The position numbers and the translations under genes are program-made. From contig CACEDU010000003.1 of the NCBI GenBank assembly GCA_902558435.1, forward strand, positions 81,827 through 145,826: a stretch of DNA of 64,000 bases. The letters are read 5' to 3'. The stretch's first letter is position 1. The number at the start of each line of letters is the position of its first letter. The notes under the pieces were generated by a model. It saw only the letters and a program-made list of their open reading frames with translations, did no database searches and had not been told where the DNA came from. Positions 28,995 to 39,752 of the stretch are shown one piece after another. The DNA is from an uncultured Pelagibacteraceae bacterium (GTDB lineage: Bacteria; Pseudomonadota; Alphaproteobacteria; Pelagibacterales; Pelagibacteraceae).

Positions 28995-29992
28995 CAGAAA
29001 AAATAAATAAAGAAATAATTCAACCAAAAAAAATGGGTTTATTAGTTGAGAACCCAGTTTACAAACCTTTTAGATATCCATGGTGTTATGATGCTTGGCT
29101 AACTCAACAGAGAATTCATTGGTTGCCTGAAGAAGTTCCATTAGGAGATGATGTAAGAGATTGGCAAAAAAACTTATCACAACCAGAAAAAAATTTATTA
29201 ACTCAAATTTTTAGATTTTTTACTCAAGCTGATGTTGAAGTTAACAATTGTTACTTACGACACTACACAACAGTATTTAAACCCACAGAAGTACTAATGA
29301 TGATGACTGCGTTTGCATCTATGGAAACGGTTCACGTTGCAGCTTACTCACATCTTTTAGATACTATTGGAATGCCAGAGTCAGAATATTCGGCTTTCAT
29401 GAAGTACAAAGAAATGAAGGATAAATATGATTACATGCAAGGCTTCAATGTAAACTCGAAAGAAGATATTGCAAAAACGGTTGCAGTATTTAGCGCATTT
29501 ACAGAAGGTTTACAATTATTTGCAAGTTTTGCAATCTTACTTAACTTCCCAAGACATAATAAAATGAAAGGTATGGGCCAAATTGTAACTTGGTCAGTAA
29601 GAGACGAAACACTTCATTGCAATTCAATGATTAGAGTTTTTAAGGAGTTTATTAAAGAAAACCCTGAAATATGGACACCAAAACTTAAAAAAGAACTTTA
29701 TGAGGCATGCAGAACTATTGTTGAGCATGAAGACTCTTTTATTGATTTAGCTTTTGAAATGGGACCTATGGAAGGTTTAACAGCAAAAGAAGTTAAAGAA
29801 TATATAAGGTTTATTGCAAACAGAAGATTAGATCAGTTAGGCTTAGAACCTATTTATGACGTTCAAAAAAATCCATTAACTTGGCTTGATACCATGTTGA
29901 ATGCAGTGGAACATATGAACTTCTTTGAAGGTAGAGCAACTGAATATTCTAAAGCATCTACAAGAGGGTCTTGGACAGAAGCTTTTTCTTGA
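28985..29992 (+). CDS. nrdB: Class I ribonucleoside-diphosphate reductase beta subunit
   Basis: FFTQADVEVNNCYLRHY; ETVHVAAYSHLL; SVRDETLHCNSMIRVF; GTG at 28985 with GAGGAG SD 28971-28976. Confidence 0.92.
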   Translation: MSVAEKINKEIIQPKKMGLLVENPVYKPFRYPWCYDAWLTQQRIHWLPEEVPLGDDVRDWQKNLSQPEKNLLTQIFRFFTQADVEVNNCYLRHYTTVFKPTEVLMMMTAFASMETVHVAAYSHLLDTIGMPESEYSAFMKYKEMKDKYDYMQGFNVNSKEDIAKTVAVFSAFTEGLQLFASFAILLNFPRHNKMKGMGQIVTWSVRDETLHCNSMIRVFKEFIKENPEIWTPKLKKELYEACRTIVEHEDSFIDLAFEMGPMEGLTAKEVKEYIRFIANRRLDQLGLEPIYDVQKNPLTWLDTMLNAVEHMNFFEGRATEYSKASTRGSWTEAFS

Positions 29993-29994
29993 GA

Positions 29995-31119
29995 TTATCT
30001 TTGATTTAATTGAAGAACCCTACGATGTTTGCTACCTTTATAGCTAGCTAGTGGTCTAATTAACTTATTTGCAGCATGCTGCTCAATAATATGTGCTGAC
30101 CAGCCAGTAATTCTTGAAATAACAAAAATCGGAGTGAAAAAATCTGTATCAAATCCCATCAAATGGTAAGTTGGTCCAGTAGGGTAGTCTACATTTGGAT
30201 GAATATTTTTCCTGTCTATCATTACCTTTTCTACAATATCGTAAATTTTTTCAAATTTTTTGTCTTTTTTAATTTTAGCAACTTTACCAAAATATTCCCT
30301 CATGGTTGGAACTCTAGAGTCTCCACTTTTATAAACTCTGTGACCAAAACCCATAACTACATCTTTATTATCTAAAGCTTTATTTATCCATTTAAGCGCG
30401 TTCTCAGGTTTTTTAATTTTATTCATCATATGCATTACTTCCTCGTTAGCACCGCCATGAAGGGGTCCTTTTAAACTAGCAATTGCGCCAGTTATTGCAC
30501 CATGAATATCTGATAAACTGCTTGTAATTGTTCTAGCAGTAAATGTAGAAACATTAAAACTATGTTCTGCATACAGAATAAGAGATACATCAAATGCTTT
30601 TACAATCTCTTTGTTTGGGACTTTTCCAAAACACATATGAAAAAAGTTTTCAGAAAATGAAAGTTTGCTTTTTGGTGGTATAATTTTTTTTCCTTTTCTT
30701 GCTCTATAAAATGCAGCTAGTGCAACTGGCATTTTTGCAAAAATTCTCATAACTTTTCTCATGTTGGCCTTAGGAGAGTTATCCTTAGTCTCTTTATCTT
30801 CAAGACCCATAATACTAACAGCTGTTCTTGCAACATCCATAGGATGAGCTTTTTTTGGAAATTTTCTTATGTCGTCTATCAAAGTTTTAGATAACTTTCT
30901 TTCTTTTCTCTCTTCTTTTTCAAATTTTTTTAATTGTTTTTTGGTTGGTAGTTCCCCATTAAGTATAAGATAAGCAACTTCTTCAAATTTACATTTCGCA
31001 CATAAATCTTGAGCAGCATATCCTCTATAAGTCAAAGAATTAATCTCTGGCATTACTTTTGAAACTTCTGTTTCATCAACGACTATACCAAGTAATCCTT
31101 TTTTGATTTCGTCACTCAT
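29995..31119 (-). CDS. prpC: 2-methylcitrate synthase / citrate synthase
   Basis: YRGYAAQDLCAKCKFEEVAYLILNGELPTKKQL; GPLHGGANEEVMHMM; GFGHRVYKSGDSR; prpB/prpD neighbours. Confidence 0.87.
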   Translation of the reverse strand: MSDEIKKGLLGIVVDETEVSKVMPEINSLTYRGYAAQDLCAKCKFEEVAYLILNGELPTKKQLKKFEKEERKERKLSKTLIDDIRKFPKKAHPMDVARTAVSIMGLEDKETKDNSPKANMRKVMRIFAKMPVALAAFYRARKGKKIIPPKSKLSFSENFFHMCFGKVPNKEIVKAFDVSLILYAEHSFNVSTFTARTITSSLSDIHGAITGAIASLKGPLHGGANEEVMHMMNKIKKPENALKWINKALDNKDVVMGFGHRVYKSGDSRVPTMREYFGKVAKIKKDKKFEKIYDIVEKVMIDRKNIHPNVDYPTGPTYHLMGFDTDFFTPIFVISRITGWSAHIIEQHAANKLIRPLASYKGSKHRRVLQLNQR

Positions 31120-32015
31120 TATTCATGCCCATCTGTATTAAAATTATAAATTTTTTCATCTAAAGCATTATATTTTTCATACTCTACTAAATCATACAAC
31201 CTTTTCCGCGTTTGCATTTTATCAATAATATTGTTTTGATGTCCATCAGCAAAAATGGCACGCAAACCATCCTCTACATTTTTCATTGCCAATCTTTGAG
31301 TAGAAACTGGATAAATAACAATATTGTATCCTAGATCCTCTAACTGTTTATAATTAAGTAATTTAGATTTTCCAAACTCTGTCATATTGGCTAAAAGATA
31401 ACAATCAAGAGATTTTCTAACTAATTCAAACTCATTTTCATCCTTTAAAGCCTCAGGAAATATTATTTCAGCACCAGCATCAGCATATGCTTTACATCTA
31501 TCGATCATGCTGTCTATTCCTTCAACACTTTTTGCATCTGATCTAGCTATAATTTTGAAATTTTTATCTTTTCTGGCGCTTACACATTCTTTTATTTTGG
31601 AGACCATTTTTTCTTTAGTTATTAGTTCCTTGTTATCTAAATGACCACATCTTTTTTGTTCAATTTGATCTTCTAAATGAACTGCTGCAACGCCAAATTC
31701 TTCGAATGTTTCAATAGTTTCCTTACATGATTTAAATCCAGTATCAATGTCAACAATTGTTGGAAGATTTGTAACACGTGATATTAAGTAAGATCTAGTA
31801 CTCACATCTTGTAAAGTAGTTAAACCTATATCAGGAAACCCTAAATCATTTGCCATAACACCACCTGATACATAGACTGCATCGTAGCCAATTTCTTCAA
31901 TTAACTTAGCTGTTAAAGGATTATAAGCTCCAGGAACTCTGAGAATTTTTTTAGATTTTAACTTAGTATCTAAATCTATCCTTTTTTGCGTCAAATCCTT
32001 TTCAACAAAATGCAT
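31119..32015 (-). CDS. prpB: 2-methylisocitrate lyase
   Basis: RVPGAYNPLTAKLIEEIGYDAVYVSGGVMAND; VDIDTGFKSC; VHLEDQIEQKRCGHLDNKELI. Confidence 0.9.
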   Translation of the reverse strand: MHFVEKDLTQKRIDLDTKLKSKKILRVPGAYNPLTAKLIEEIGYDAVYVSGGVMANDLGFPDIGLTTLQDVSTRSYLISRVTNLPTIVDIDTGFKSCKETIETFEEFGVAAVHLEDQIEQKRCGHLDNKELITKEKMVSKIKECVSARKDKNFKIIARSDAKSVEGIDSMIDRCKAYADAGAEIIFPEALKDENEFELVRKSLDCYLLANMTEFGKSKLLNYKQLEDLGYNIVIYPVSTQRLAMKNVEDGLRAIFADGHQNNIIDKMQTRKRLYDLVEYEKYNALDEKIYNFNTDGHE

Positions 32016-33518
32016 TTAAAATATCCCTTTTTTATTATTTTTTTTTATATATTTTTTACTTACTTCAATATTTAATTTATCAAGATGACCTTTTTTTAAT
32101 TTATTTAAATTTTGAACAGATTTTAAAAATCTATCACTTTCTTTTTTGGAAATAATATTTTCAGTCAAAGTTGTAAATTTTTTAATATAATCTTTCCTTT
32201 TAAAAGGTCGTGCACCATAAGGATGTGCATCGGCTCTTTCTAATTCTTCAGATATCTTTTTACCATTATTTAAAGTTACAACAATTCTTGCACCGAATGA
32301 CTTCTTTTTTGGATCAGGATGATGATATTTTTTTGTCCATTTTTTATCTTCATGAGTTGTTATGGATTTCCATAATTTAATTGTACTTTTTCTATTAGCT
32401 CTTGCTTTTGTATAAGATTTTACATGATGCCAATCAGCATCCTCTAAAGCAACAGCAAATATATACATAATTGAGTGATCTAATGTTTCTCTTGAGGCAT
32501 TTGGATCCATTTTTTGGGGATCATTTGCTCCAGTTCCAATTACAAAATGTGTGTGATGGCTAGTGTAAATATCAATTTTTTTTATACTTTTTAAATCTTG
32601 AATTTTCTTATTTAATTTTTTACCAATATCTATAAGAGCTTGAGCCTGGTATTCTGCTGAATATTCTTTTGTATATGTCTCTAGAATAGCTTTTTTAGCT
32701 TCATTCTTTTTTGGCAATGGAACATTATATTTTGCGTTTTTTCCATCTAGTATTCTTGCAATAACACTATCTTCTCCCTCGTAAATTGGGCTAGGTGCAC
32801 CTTCGCCTCTCATTGCTCTATCAACAGCCTCTATTGCTAATTTACCTGCATGAGCTGGTGCGTATGCTTTCCAGCTTGATATTTCCCCTTTTCTGGATTG
32901 ACGTGTTGAAATAGTAACATGGAGCGCTTGTTGGACTGCTTGATATATGGTTTCAGTATTTAATCTTAGCATTGAGCCAATTCCAGCAGCAACACTTGGT
33001 CCTAAATGTGCGATGTGATCTATTTTATGTTTATGGAGACAAATTCCTTTAACCAAATTAACTTGAACTTCATAAGCTGTAATAATTCCTCTTAAAAGGT
33101 CAACACCACTTTTTTTTAGCTTTTCACCAACAGCCAGTATAGGAGGAATGTTATCACCTGGATGGCTATAATCAGCTGCCAAAAAAGTATCATGAAAATC
33201 TAATTCTCTAACAGCAGTTCCATTTGCCCATGCTGCCCATTCAGTATCAAATTTCATTTTTGAATTAATACCAAATAAGGTTGAGCCTGATTTCCTTATA
33301 TGACCTTTGGCCATTTCTCTAGCAGATATAACTGGTTTTCTATTTAATGAGGCAATAGCAACTGAAGCATTATCAATTATTCTATTGATAACCATCTCTA
33401 TTGAGTTTTTATTTAACTTGGCATTATCACTTGCTATTTCTGCTATTTTCCAGGCAAGCTGTTTCTTCTTTGGAAGGTTAATTTTTGACGGGTATACTTT
33501 AACACTGTTTAACAACAA
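32016..33518 (-). CDS. prpD: 2-methylcitrate dehydratase (MmgE/PrpD family)
   Basis: [61 protein letters not shown]. Confidence 0.9.
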   Translation of the reverse strand: MLLNSVKVYPSKINLPKKKQLAWKIAEIASDNAKLNKNSIEMVINRIIDNASVAIASLNRKPVISAREMAKGHIRKSGSTLFGINSKMKFDTEWAAWANGTAVRELDFHDTFLAADYSHPGDNIPPILAVGEKLKKSGVDLLRGIITAYEVQVNLVKGICLHKHKIDHIAHLGPSVAAGIGSMLRLNTETIYQAVQQALHVTISTRQSRKGEISSWKAYAPAHAGKLAIEAVDRAMRGEGAPSPIYEGEDSVIARILDGKNAKYNVPLPKKNEAKKAILETYTKEYSAEYQAQALIDIGKKLNKKIQDLKSIKKIDIYTSHHTHFVIGTGANDPQKMDPNASRETLDHSIMYIFAVALEDADWHHVKSYTKARANRKSTIKLWKSITTHEDKKWTKKYHHPDPKKKSFGARIVVTLNNGKKISEELERADAHPYGARPFKRKDYIKKFTTLTENIISKKESDRFLKSVQNLNKLKKGHLDKLNIEVSKKYIKKNNKKGIF

Positions 33519-33571
33519 AATAACTCCTAGCTTATGATTTTGTTTTAATAGTTAAAATAAATTAATCAATA

Positions 33572-34237
33572 TTAAAGATATTTAGTTATAATTTTCTCAA
33601 TTCCTACAAAATCTTTAATCAAGTGATTGTGATATATTTCATCTGATTTTTTTTCAGTATATCCGTATTTTAGCAAAATTATTGGAATTTCTGCTGCTTT
33701 GGCTGCATTTGCATCTGTTTCACTATCTCCAATCATAATTGTTTTGTTTTTATCACCATCTAAAATTTCAATAGTGGTGGTTAAATGTCTAGGATCAGGT
33801 TTGCAATATTCAAAAGTATTGTATCCAGCTACATATTCAAAATAATCATAAATTCCAATTTTTTTTAAAAGATCAACTGCCAAATGCTCAGTTTTGTTAG
33901 TGCATACAGCCATAGAAATATTTTCTTTTTTACACCAATTTAGAAATTCCTTTACTCCATTTATTAACTTGCTTTCATGTAAAATATTTTCTCCGTAGTA
34001 AGATAAGAATTCGTTAGTCATTTCGTTTTGAATCTTTTCATCAAACCATTTCCATTGTCCGTTTGCTTTTGCCATCATTGCTTTTGCACCTCTACCAACA
34101 GCATTTTTCAATTCACCCAAAGTTTTTGTTGGATATCCAAATTTTTTCATTACATGATTGTGAGCACGAATTAAATCTGGCGCAGTATCAATTAAAGTAC
34201 CATCTAGATCAAAAAGAATGGTAAATTTTTGTGTCAT
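33572..34237 (-). CDS. gph: HAD-family phosphoglycolate phosphatase
   Basis: FTILFDLDGTLIDTAPDLIRAHNHVM; KPDPRHLTTTIEIL; MIGDSETDANAAKAA. Confidence 0.85.
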   Translation of the reverse strand: MTQKFTILFDLDGTLIDTAPDLIRAHNHVMKKFGYPTKTLGELKNAVGRGAKAMMAKANGQWKWFDEKIQNEMTNEFLSYYGENILHESKLINGVKEFLNWCKKENISMAVCTNKTEHLAVDLLKKIGIYDYFEYVAGYNTFEYCKPDPRHLTTTIEILDGDKNKTIMIGDSETDANAAKAAEIPIILLKYGYTEKKSDEIYHNHLIKDFVGIEKIITKYL

Positions 34238-34305
34238 TTAAAAGTATTATTAAGAAATATATTGTGAATTAATTAAACTAATAACCAAATATATAAAAAT
34301 ATCAA

Positions 34306-34926
34306 ATGAAACAAAAAAAATTAATTAATATCCAATTAAAATTAAGAGACAAATTTTTAAAAAAAGGTGTCAAAATGATCGCTCCAGATACAGTCTTTTT
34401 TTCTAAAAACACAAAAATAGGAAAAAACGTAACTATAGAACCATACGTAGTTATTGCTGACAATGTCTCAGTAGGAAATAATGTAAGAATTTTATCTTTC
34501 TCTCATTTGGAGGGAGTAAAAATTGAAAATAATGTAAATATTGGACCTTATGCAAGATTAAGACCAGGCACAATTCTTAAATCAGGATCTAAGGTTGGAA
34601 ATTTTGTTGAGGTGAAAAAAAGTATTATAGGCAAAGAATCTAAATTAAATCATCTTTCATATATAGGTGATTCAAATTTAGGTAAAAAAGTAAATATTGG
34701 TGCAGGTACAATTACATGTAATTATAATGGTATTAAAAAAAGCAAAACATCAATTGGTGATGAAGTGTTTGTAGGTTCAAATTCATCACTGGTTGCCCCA
34801 ATTAAGCTTGAAAAAAAAAGTACAATTGGTGCAGGATCAGTTATTACTAAAAAAGTTTTAAAAAATTCATTAGCTTTAACAAGAGCTGAACAAATTGAAA
34901 TTAAAAATTATAAAAGAAAAAAATAA
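34306..34926 (+). CDS. glmU: Stand-alone GlmU C-terminal-like acetyltransferase (left-handed beta helix), no uridyltransferase domain
   Basis: GPYARLRPGTILKSGSKVGNFVEVKKS; HLSYIGDSNLGKKVNIGAGTITCNYNGIKKSKTSIGDEVFVGSNSSLVAP. Confidence 0.85.
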   Translation: MKQKKLINIQLKLRDKFLKKGVKMIAPDTVFFSKNTKIGKNVTIEPYVVIADNVSVGNNVRILSFSHLEGVKIENNVNIGPYARLRPGTILKSGSKVGNFVEVKKSIIGKESKLNHLSYIGDSNLGKKVNIGAGTITCNYNGIKKSKTSIGDEVFVGSNSSLVAPIKLEKKSTIGAGSVITKKVLKNSLALTRAEQIEIKNYKRKK

Positions 34927-36747
34927 ATGTGTGGAATAATTGGAATAATAAGTTCTAAAGAAGTTTCAAATAGAATAGTTAATTCACTTAAAAAGCTTGA
35001 ATATAGAGGATATGATTCTGCCGGAATAGCCACCCTAGTTGACGGAAATATAAACGAAGTAAAGTGTGAGGGTAGGGTTGATGCTTTAGAAAAAGATATA
35101 TCAAAATTAAATCTTAAAGCAGAGATTGGTATAGGTCATGTTAGATGGGCAACACACGGTAAGCCTAGCAAAGTTAATGCTCATCCTCACTCATCAGAAC
35201 AGGTTTCAGTTGTTCATAATGGAATTATTGAAAATTCAACAATTTTAAAAAAATTCTTAGAAAAAAAAGGTTATATATTTAAATCACAAACTGATACTGA
35301 GGTAATAGCTCATCTAGTAACTGATTACTTAAAAAAAAATTCACTGAAAGATACTATTATAAAAGTTTTGAAAAAACTTCATGGGAGTTTTGCATTAGGT
35401 ATAATTTTTAAAGATAGAAATGATTTAATGATTGGAGCTAGAAGGGGCTCTCCTTTAGCTGTTGGATATGGTCCAAATGAAAATTATCTTGGTTCAGACT
35501 CTTACGCTCTTAAATCTATGACTAATAAAATTACTTATTTAGATGATGGTGAGTTTTGCATTGTTAAAAGAGATCAAATTGAATTTTTTGAGGGAGATGG
35601 AATAAAAATAAATAAAGAAGTGATGAATCTTTCTAAAGAAGAACTTAGTTATGACAAAGGCGAGTATAAATATTTTATGGAAAAAGAGATAGATGAACAG
35701 CCTTCGACTATCAATGACTGCATAAACGAATACGTGGATAAATATAATAATCAAATAAATATATACAATTTTCCATGGAAGATAAGTTCTTTAAAATCAA
35801 TTGTATTGATTGGTTGTGGAACAGCATACCATTCATGCTTGGTAGCAAAATATTGGTTAGAGCAAAACACAAATTTAGATGTTAGCATAGATATAGCCTC
35901 AGAGTTTAGGTACCGAAAAGTTAGATTTAAAAAAGATTGTCTTTATGTATTTGTATCCCAATCTGGAGAAACTGCTGATACATATGCTGCTTTAGAATTG
36001 TGTAAGAAAAATAAAATGAAAACTTGTGCAATTGTAAATGTTGTAGAAAGCTCAATAGCAAGAGACGCTGATTTGGTTTTACCTATATATTGCGGACAAG
36101 AAATAGGAGTAGCATCTACAAAGGCTTTCCTTGGGCAAATGTTAGTGCTTTATATACTGTCTCTAAAAATTTCTTTTGATCAGGAAGTAATTACAAAAAA
36201 AACATATGAGTCAAAAATTAAAAGTTTATTAACATTGTCTAATTCTGCAAAAAAAACGCTTAAATTAGATGATAAACTTTTAAAGATTGGTAAAGTTTTT
36301 GCAGAAGCTAAAGGATGTATGTTTTTGGGAAGGGGTTACTCTTTCCCTATTGCTTTGGAGGGAGCATTAAAGCTAAAAGAATTAGCCTATGTACATGCAG
36401 AAGGTTATCCAGCAGGTGAAATGAAACATGGACCATTAGCTTTGATAGAAGAAGGTATGCCAGTAGTCGTTATAGCTCCAAGAGACGAACACTATTTAAA
36501 AACTATGTCTAATATGCAGGAAGTGATTGCTAGAGGAGCAAAAGTTCTCCTTATTACAAATAAAAATAAAGATGAAATAATTTCTGAAAATATTTGGGAG
36601 CAAATAGAAGTTGATAAATTAAATGATGAACTTATTCCTTTTTTAACAACTATTCCTTTGCAAAAATTGGCTTTCTATTCGGCACTGGAAAAGGGCTATG
36701 ATATTGATAAACCAAGAAACTTAGCTAAATCAGTAACAGTAGAATAA
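34927..36747 (+). CDS. glmS: Glutamine-fructose-6-phosphate aminotransferase
   Basis: MCGIIGIISSKEV...LEYRGYDSAGIA; VSQSGETADTYAAL; KSVTVE C-terminus. Confidence 0.96.
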   Translation: MCGIIGIISSKEVSNRIVNSLKKLEYRGYDSAGIATLVDGNINEVKCEGRVDALEKDISKLNLKAEIGIGHVRWATHGKPSKVNAHPHSSEQVSVVHNGIIENSTILKKFLEKKGYIFKSQTDTEVIAHLVTDYLKKNSLKDTIIKVLKKLHGSFALGIIFKDRNDLMIGARRGSPLAVGYGPNENYLGSDSYALKSMTNKITYLDDGEFCIVKRDQIEFFEGDGIKINKEVMNLSKEELSYDKGEYKYFMEKEIDEQPSTINDCINEYVDKYNNQINIYNFPWKISSLKSIVLIGCGTAYHSCLVAKYWLEQNTNLDVSIDIASEFRYRKVRFKKDCLYVFVSQSGETADTYAALELCKKNKMKTCAIVNVVESSIARDADLVLPIYCGQEIGVASTKAFLGQMLVLYILSLKISFDQEVITKKTYESKIKSLLTLSNSAKKTLKLDDKLLKIGKVFAEAKGCMFLGRGYSFPIALEGALKLKELAYVHAEGYPAGEMKHGPLALIEEGMPVVVIAPRDEHYLKTMSNMQEVIARGAKVLLITNKNKDEIISENIWEQIEVDKLNDELIPFLTTIPLQKLAFYSALEKGYDIDKPRNLAKSVTVE

Positions 36748-36748
36748 C

Positions 36749-37465
36749 TTGTATTATTACTTGTCAAAATTTTTAGGCCCCCTTTTAAACCCAACAAATT
36801 TTTTATTTATACTTTTTATAATTTTATTTATTTTTTACCTAATTAGTAAAAGAAAAATTATATTAAAAATATTTAGTTTAAATATATTTTTAATAATAAT
36901 CGTTGCTTTTTTTCCAGCAGGATCTTTAGGTTTAAAGTATCTTGAAAAAGACTTCATAATTAAAAAAGAATACAAAAATATAAAAAATATTTTAGTTTTA
37001 TCTGGAGCAGATGAAAGAATAATAGCTTCAGTTAGTTTAGCCTATCAATATCCAGAAGCAAAAGTTTTTTATGTTGGTGGAAATGCTTACTTAGTCAAAA
37101 ATAATGAAAACGATGATCCAACTATAGCTAAAAAATTTTATAATAAACTTAATTTTGATATGGATCGTATAAACTTTATTGGAAAGTCAAGGAACACAAT
37201 AGAAAATTTTAAAGAAATTAAAGATTTAGATTTAAAATACTCTGAGACTATCTTAATTACCTCTGCTTATCACATGAAAAGATCTATGATGATTGCTAAA
37301 AGGCAAGGATTAGAGGTAATACCTTATCCTGTTAATCCAATTTCAAGATCAACAACACATTTACTTAATAGTTACCAGGTTTTTGATGTAACTAACAATC
37401 TTTCAAATTTTAATACTTTTTTTAGGGAAATTCTTGGAATAATTGCTTTCAAAATTACAAGCTAA
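36749..37465 (+). CDS. YdcF/DUF218-family membrane protein (TTG start)
   Basis: ILVLSGADERI...ETILITSAYHMKRSMMIAKRQGLEVIPYPV. Confidence 0.82.
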   Translation: MYYYLSKFLGPLLNPTNFLFILFIILFIFYLISKRKIILKIFSLNIFLIIIVAFFPAGSLGLKYLEKDFIIKKEYKNIKNILVLSGADERIIASVSLAYQYPEAKVFYVGGNAYLVKNNENDDPTIAKKFYNKLNFDMDRINFIGKSRNTIENFKEIKDLDLKYSETILITSAYHMKRSMMIAKRQGLEVIPYPVNPISRSTTHLLNSYQVFDVTNNLSNFNTFFREILGIIAFKITS

Positions 37466-37468
37466 ACT

Positions 37469-37515
37469 TAAATTTTTTATATAAATTTAAATTAATAAAA
37501 AATTTACTTTTTTTT
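37469..37515 (+). terminator. AT-only terminator-like hairpin after ydcF-like gene
   Basis: TAAATTTTTTAT 37469-37480 / ATAAAAAATTTA 37495-37506, then C and T8. Confidence 0.5.
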
Positions 37516-37552
37516 ATTTAAATCAGATATATATACACTTATAGATTGAATT

Positions 37553-38932
37553 ATGAAGAAATGGAAACCAAATAGTTGGAGAAATTATCCTGTAAAACAC
37601 ATTCCTGATTATAAGGATGAAAAAGAACTTAATATTGTTTTAAACAAATTAAATAATTTTCCTCCTTTAGTTTTTGCTGGAGAAACAAGACATCTTAAAG
37701 ATCAATTAGCAAATGTAGTTGATGGAAAAGCTTTCTTGTTACAAGGAGGAGATTGTGCTGAAAGTTTTGCGGAATTTCATCCAGATAATATCAGAGATTA
37801 CTTTAAACTTATGCTTCAAATGTCATTAGTATTAACTTACTCAGCTTCTTTACCTGTAGTTAAGCTAGGAAGAATTGCTGGTCAATTTTCAAAACCAAGA
37901 AGTGCACCTACAGAAAAAATTGGAGATGTAGAGCTACCGAGTTATTTAGGAGACAATATTAATTCTATAGAGTTTACTGAAAAAGGAAGAGCTTATGATC
38001 CAAAGAGATTGTTTAGAGCCTATTCACAATCTGCCTCAACCTTAAATTTATTAAGAGCATTTTCCAACGGTGGTTTTGCTGATTTAAAAAATGTTCATAT
38101 GTGGAATTTAGGATACATAAAATCCGCATCTCAAGCCAAAAAATTTAAGGAATTAGAAGATAAAATAGCTGATTCTCTAGCCTTCATGGAAGCTTGTGGA
38201 ATTACATCTGATTTCAACAGAAGATTGTATACTGTCAATTTCTGGACATCACATGAGGCTTTACATTTACCATTTGAAGAAGCCATGACAAGAATAGACT
38301 CAACAACTGGTGAGCATCACGATACCTCAGCACACTTTGTTTGGATAGGTGACAGAACAAGACAAATTGATGGAGGTCATGTAGAATTTTGTAGAGGAAT
38401 TGAAAATCCAATAGGGATTAAATGTGGTCCAACATCAAAACCAGAAGAAATTGCAAAAATTTGTGAAAAGATAAATCCAAAAAATGAAAAGGGAAAAATT
38501 ACTTTAATTTCTAGATTTGGACATGATCAAGTAGAAAAATATCTACCTAAGTTAATTAGAGGAATTAAAAAAGAAGGTTTAAACGTTATATGGTCCTGTG
38601 ACCCTATGCATGGAAATACGATTAAATCAACAACAGGATTTAAAACAAGACCATTTAATAACGTATTAAATGAAGTTAAAAATGTGTTTGCAGTTCATCA
38701 GAGTGAGGGGTCATATGCTGGTGGCCTTCATATTGAGATGACTGGTCAAAATGTGACAGAATGTACGGGTGGAGCTCAAAAAATATCAGATACTGATTTA
38801 TCAAGTAGATACCATACTCATTGTGATCCAAGATTAAATGCAAATCAAGCTTTAGAGTTAGCTTTTTTAATTTCGGATGAGATTAAAAAGAATACCTTGT
38901 ATGCTAAAAATGGTATTAGAGCGGCATCTTAA
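37553..38932 (+). CDS. Class II 3-deoxy-7-phosphoheptulonate (DAHP) synthase
   Basis: WKPNSWRNYPVKHIPDY; FLLQGGDCAESFAEF; VIWSCDPMHGNTIKS; HIEMTGQNVTECTGG. Confidence 0.95.
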   Translation: MKKWKPNSWRNYPVKHIPDYKDEKELNIVLNKLNNFPPLVFAGETRHLKDQLANVVDGKAFLLQGGDCAESFAEFHPDNIRDYFKLMLQMSLVLTYSASLPVVKLGRIAGQFSKPRSAPTEKIGDVELPSYLGDNINSIEFTEKGRAYDPKRLFRAYSQSASTLNLLRAFSNGGFADLKNVHMWNLGYIKSASQAKKFKELEDKIADSLAFMEACGITSDFNRRLYTVNFWTSHEALHLPFEEAMTRIDSTTGEHHDTSAHFVWIGDRTRQIDGGHVEFCRGIENPIGIKCGPTSKPEEIAKICEKINPKNEKGKITLISRFGHDQVEKYLPKLIRGIKKEGLNVIWSCDPMHGNTIKSTTGFKTRPFNNVLNEVKNVFAVHQSEGSYAGGLHIEMTGQNVTECTGGAQKISDTDLSSRYHTHCDPRLNANQALELAFLISDEIKKNTLYAKNGIRAAS

Positions 38933-38969
38933 TCATTTAATTTTTTAAATTAATTATTATATTTTCATT

Positions 38970-39707
38970 ATGGAACCGAGCAAAAAAGTAATATTTATTA
39001 AAGATTGGATATTGAATTATGTAAATTCAATGCCCAAAAAAGCTGATTCATTAGTAATAGGAATCTCTGGGGGAATTGACTCATCCGTTTCAAGCACTTT
39101 AAGCGCGATGACTGGATTAAAAACCATTGTATTGTCTATGCCTATAAAACAAAAAAGTGCCCAGCATGATTTAAGTTTAAAACACCAAGATTGGCTTAAA
39201 CAAAATTTTAAAAATGTGAAGGGAATTACTGTAGAGCTGGATAATCTCTTTTCCACATTTGAAAATACTTTGAAGGATTTTAGTAACTTACACGGAATGG
39301 CAAACTCAAGAGCTAGGTTGAGAATGACTACACTTTATCAAGTAGCCGCAGCCAATAATGGAATAGTTGTTGGCACAGGAAATAAAGTTGAAGATTTTGG
39401 AGTAGGTTTTTACACAAAGTACGGCGATGGCGGAGTTGATATATCACCTATAGCTGATTGTAACAAAACTGAGGTTTGGGAATTAGGAAAAGAATTAAAA
39501 ATTTTACAAGAAATTATTGATGCTCCTCCAACAGATGGACTATGGGATGATGGGAGAACAGATGAGGGCCAACTAGGTCTTAGTTATAAAGAACTAGAAG
39601 AGGCCATGGAGAATGAAAGTTCAAAAAATAGAGAAAAATATATTAAAATAAGAAATGCAAACCTGCATAAAATGGATCCAATTCCAGTATGCAAGATTCC
39701 AAGCTAA
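38970..39707 (+). CDS. nadE: NH3-dependent NAD(+) synthetase (no glutaminase domain)
   Basis: LVIGISGGIDSSVSSTLSAM; GTGNKVEDFGVGFYTKYGDGGVDISPIADC. Confidence 0.93.
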   Translation: MEPSKKVIFIKDWILNYVNSMPKKADSLVIGISGGIDSSVSSTLSAMTGLKTIVLSMPIKQKSAQHDLSLKHQDWLKQNFKNVKGITVELDNLFSTFENTLKDFSNLHGMANSRARLRMTTLYQVAAANNGIVVGTGNKVEDFGVGFYTKYGDGGVDISPIADCNKTEVWELGKELKILQEIIDAPPTDGLWDDGRTDEGQLGLSYKELEEAMENESSKNREKYIKIRNANLHKMDPIPVCKIPS

Positions 39708-39752
39708 TCAAATAGATTCACAAATCTATAATTAAAGTATATTCCTACATTA

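Noticed and set aside
34238-34305. A frameshifted GlmU N-terminal half upstream of the acetyltransferase ORF
   Set aside because: Only 68 bp of AT-rich non-coding sequence separates it from the divergent gph; no uridyltransferase motif (e.g. LAAGxGTRM) seen.
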